A stretch of DNA of 64,000 nt. Source: Mycobacterium marinum. Its GTDB lineage: Bacteria > Actinomycetota > Actinomycetes > Mycobacteriales > Mycobacteriaceae. A program made the translations under genes and the position numbers. This document shows, one piece after another, positions 61,821 through 64,000 of this stretch. The stretch is taken from assembly GCF_003391395.1 (NCBI RefSeq), contig NZ_CP024190.1, positions 4,092,001-4,156,000 on the forward strand. The letters are read 5' to 3'. How positions within the stretch are numbered: position 1 is the stretch's first letter; each line of letters opens with the position of its first letter. The notes under the pieces are model-generated. The model searched no databases. It was given only the letters and a program-made list of their open reading frames with translations, and was not told where the DNA came from.

Positions 61821-62795
61821 TCAGTTGCCGGGCGGAGCCGGCTCTTCGGGCTGGCCCGGCGGCCCCTCAACAGCGCGGGTGGGGATGGGATCGGCCGACT
61901 TGATGGTGCGGGCGGGGATGGGATCGGCCGACTTGACTTGCGAGGGAACCCCTTCCTTCACAATCACCGGGTCGCCGACATTGACCGTGTTGAAGTACCA
62001 CTCGGCGTCGGCGGGGCTCAGGCTGATGCAGCCATGGCTGATGTTCTCCACCCCCATTGCTTGTGTCGCCCACGGAGCGGAATGCACATACAGGCCGCGG
62101 CCGGTGATGCGAACGGCGTAGTCCACCGTGAGCCGATAACCGTCAGGAGCATCCACGGGTATTCCGACGCTGCTCGAATCCATGATCACCGAACGGTCTT
62201 TCGACAAGACGGTGTAGGTGCCGACCGGCGTCGGATACTCCGATCTACCCATCGAGGCGGGAAGCACCCCATCTTCACCCCAATGGGGACGGTGGTGCGG
62301 GGCGGGTAACCGAGGCGGCGGTTCCGCGTCGACCCCATCGATAGTCACGGTGAAGGTGTGATTTGCGATGTCGGCAATACCGAGGACCTCCGGACCCGTC
62401 TTGAACTGCGAGGATACGCCGCCCACCGAGAGGGCCACGGTGCTGTGCGCCGGCCAGAATTGATCGGGAACCCACTGCACAACGTTGTTGTCGAGCCACT
62501 GGTACCTACCGGTCATCGCGGGCGCCGACTTCACCGCGATGGCGCGCTCGGCCGCATGCCGGTCGGCGACCGGCCCGCTGAACGTCACCACCACGGGGTG
62601 CGCAACACCCACCACCTCGCCCCGCGTGGGCCGAAGTGATGCAATCGATAAATTGCCCTGCGACCGGTTGATCCCCGCCAGACGTACGTCACCTGGCCCG
62701 GCGACCACTGCCGCAGCGATCCCGATCACCACTAGAACAGACCTAACAACTGCCCGCATCGCGTTTATCACCCTTTGAGATGACCAAATTGTCAT
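61821..62795 (-). CDS. L,D-transpeptidase (YkuD domain)
   Basis: This is a 324-residue secreted or membrane-anchored enzyme that forms 3-3 peptidoglycan cross-links. It has an N-terminal hydrophobic segment (about 14-32), an immunoglobulin-like domain (about 50-135) and a YkuD domain (about 145-280) with the active-site motif His238 and SHGC (Cys256). The tail (about 285-324) is Pro-rich and contains an 11-residue SADPIPxR repeat. The ATG at 62795 is used; 62759 is possible. The domain order is that of mycobacterial Ldt proteins. Confidence 0.9.
   Translation of the reverse strand: MTIWSSQRVINAMRAVVRSVLVVIGIAAAVVAGPGDVRLAGINRSQGNLSIASLRPTRGEVVGVAHPVVVTFSGPVADRHAAERAIAVKSAPAMTGRYQWLDNNVVQWVPDQFWPAHSTVALSVGGVSSQFKTGPEVLGIADIANHTFTVTIDGVDAEPPPRLPAPHHRPHWGEDGVLPASMGRSEYPTPVGTYTVLSKDRSVIMDSSSVGIPVDAPDGYRLTVDYAVRITGRGLYVHSAPWATQAMGVENISHGCISLSPADAEWYFNTVNVGDPVIVKEGVPSQVKSADPIPARTIKSADPIPTRAVEGPPGQPEEPAPPGN
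61877..61939 (-). repeat. 33-bp tandem duplication in the transpeptidase tail
   Basis: GGGGATGGGATCGGCCGACT begins at 61881 and again at 61914. This in-frame duplication gives two copies of an 11-residue unit with SADPIPxR. Confidence 0.75.
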
Positions 62796-63106
62796 TGTTG
62801 TTTCGACGATGTTAGGGGCGACATGGCAGACGGTGCGTAAGTACGCGCGACCTGAATGGTCAAGGCTTCGACAAGATTTGGTCACAGGTGGCCGATGTGA
62901 CAAATGGTCTCACCGAAACTCATCACGATGAATTGAGCTGTAGCAACGCCGCAGGACCGCGCAATCCCGGGCCCGGAGCCAACCAACAAATCGCCTCGCC
63001 TCGCGACCCAGCGAGGCTTCGCCGCCGAGTTGTTCGGCGGGCCGGCGGCTCGGCAAATTGACGTTCCCGACGCCCGCCGGGTGGCGCGAGCGTGTAGAAC
63101 GTCATT
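62796..63106. other. Divergent intergenic region, transpeptidase/dienelactone hydrolase
   Basis: These 311 bp hold the promoters of both divergent genes. No RNA gene or clear operator was seen. Minus-strand frames here lack any family features. Confidence 0.5.
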
Positions 63107-63865
63107 GTGCACCATGTGCAAGACACCGTGTCTACCCCGGACGGCAGCTGTCCGGTGAGCCTGTTCTTACCTGATGCCTGCGAACCGGTGCCGGGCGTCG
63201 TCATGTATCCCGATGTCGGCGGATTCCGGCCGACCTTTCAGGAGATGGCGGCGACCCTGGCCGGTTTCGGCTATGCGGTGTTGCTACCCGACATGTACTA
63301 CCGCCATCGTGGCTACGCCCCATTCTCGTTGCCGTCGGCATTCACCGATCCAGGCGAGCGGGCACGGATGATGGCATTGGGAGACAGTTTGATTCCCGAC
63401 ATGATGGCCAGTGATGCCGATGCCTACTTCGACTACCTGAGTACGCGAGCAGAGGTGCGCGACAACGGGTTTGGTGTATGCGGATACTGCAGGGGCGGAC
63501 GGATCTCGATGATCGTCGCCGGACGATGTCCGGATCGTGTCGCGGCAGTCGCGTCATTCCACGGAAGTCAATTGGCTGCCGACAATCCCAACAGTCCGCA
63601 CCTGCTGGCCAGCCGGATGCGCGCGAAAGTGTATGTCGCCGCGGCAGACAACGATGAACTGTTCCCTCCGCAGCAGGCCGCAACCCTGCGCAGGGCCCTG
63701 ACCGCGGCCGGAGTGGACCACACGATCGAAACCTATGGTGCTGAACACGGATTCGCCGTTGCGGACAACCCCGGCTACGACGCCGATGCGGCCCGCCGCC
63801 ACTGGGATGCGTTGCGCGACTTCTTCGGTTCGACGCTAGGTGCCCAACCGGGCAACACCGGTTGA
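63107..63865 (+). CDS. Dienelactone hydrolase-family protein
   Basis: This is a 252-residue alpha/beta hydrolase of the DLH type. The nucleophile is Cys128 in GYCRGG, with Asp in AAADNDELFPP and His in AEHGFAV completing the triad. The N-terminus (TPDGSCPVSLFLP, VVMYPDVGG) is typical. DLHs open lactone rings in aromatic catabolism, but many mycobacterial members have unknown substrates. GTG start at 63107. Confidence 0.9.
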   Translation: MHHVQDTVSTPDGSCPVSLFLPDACEPVPGVVMYPDVGGFRPTFQEMAATLAGFGYAVLLPDMYYRHRGYAPFSLPSAFTDPGERARMMALGDSLIPDMMASDADAYFDYLSTRAEVRDNGFGVCGYCRGGRISMIVAGRCPDRVAAVASFHGSQLAADNPNSPHLLASRMRAKVYVAAADNDELFPPQQAATLRRALTAAGVDHTIETYGAEHGFAVADNPGYDADAARRHWDALRDFFGSTLGAQPGNTG

Positions 63866-63881
63866 ATTAGACCTAAGACGC

Positions 63882-64000
63882 CTAAGACGCCCCACTGGTG
63901 TCCTTGGTCAAGTGCTGGCCGGTCTGCGGATTGACCGCGGTTTCGCCCGCCGGCAAGTTCGACAGGTCTGCCGCAATCACCGTCTGCATGTCTCCCGAGT
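63882..64000 (-). CDS. 3' end of a truncated gene of unknown function
   Basis: On the minus strand an open frame enters from beyond the window edge and ends in a TAG at 63882-63884. Its last residues read QTVIAADLSNLPAGE and TAVNPQTGQHLTKDTSGAS. The frame has mycobacterial codon use, but only about 39 residues are visible and no family can be named. The stop lies 16 bp after the dienelactone hydrolase stop (convergent). Confidence 0.65.
   Translation of the reverse strand, partial: SGDMQTVIAADLSNLPAGETAVNPQTGQHLTKDTSGAS

Noticed and set aside
63866..63890. CCTAAGACG in tandem as an attachment site
   Set aside because: Only two short copies at a gene end; no integrase or tRNA is nearby.

Overview
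The window looks like chromosomal DNA from a Mycobacterium, probably of the slow-growing kind. It is GC-rich and packed with a PPE-MPTR gene, a PE gene, an EmbR-type FHA regulator, an L,D-transpeptidase, a PknK-like kinase, paired acyl-CoA dehydrogenases, the alkB-rubA-rubB-tetR cluster, and an aldo/keto reductase-htpG pair arranged as in M. tuberculosis (Rv2298-htpG). I cannot name the species.

Layout. 1-2.2 kb: a decayed IS3-family element with unusually long inverted repeats, next to a gene remnant cut by a second copy of the element's end. 2.2-6.6 kb: a VOC protein, a hydrolase-adenylate cyclase fusion, a membrane protein divergent from an IclR regulator, and a lipoprotein. 6.7-12.2 kb: a lipid-catabolic block of one crotonase, two translationally coupled acyl-CoA dehydrogenases and three short-chain dehydrogenases. 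12.4-14.5 kb: glgX with a homopolymer frameshift. 14.7-17.2 kb: alkane hydroxylase, two rubredoxins and a TetR regulator. 17.3-23.8 kb: aldo/keto reductase and htpG, a cyclase-STAND ATPase, and a metallo-beta-lactamase-fold hydrolase. 24-34.9 kb: an MFS exporter, three methyltransferases, an amidohydrolase, an ABM monooxygenase, an HPP protein, a zinc alcohol dehydrogenase, allophanate hydrolase, PhzF and small membrane or secreted proteins.

35.1-39.6 kb holds the most unusual locus. A 724-residue polytopic membrane protein with a soluble C-terminal domain overlaps by 8 bases a 443-residue reverse transcriptase that keeps the YxDD active site (YNDD). The pair ends in two tandem hairpins with T-runs. 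A membrane-anchored or secreted RNase T2 is transcribed divergently only 80 bases away. There is no retron, group II intron or diversity-generating architecture that I can see, so this is a candidate undescribed reverse-transcriptase system, possibly of the defence type.

39.9-47.8 kb: a RicR-type copper box ahead of a lipoprotein, a TVP38-family membrane protein, an MscS channel, a MerR regulator driving a VIT-VWA-DUF4349 fusion from an apparently leaderless promoter with direct repeats, and an EmbR-like regulator. 47.9-51.4 kb: a PPE-MPTR gene made of about six nearly identical 501-bp units. 52.2-59.2 kb: a Ser/Thr kinase-STAND ATPase-TPR protein, a TetR regulator and a type III glutamine synthetase. 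59.5-64 kb: a PE protein, a Pro/Ala-rich secreted protein, an L,D-transpeptidase, a dienelactone hydrolase and the 3' end of one more gene.

No rRNA, tRNA or CRISPR array was seen.
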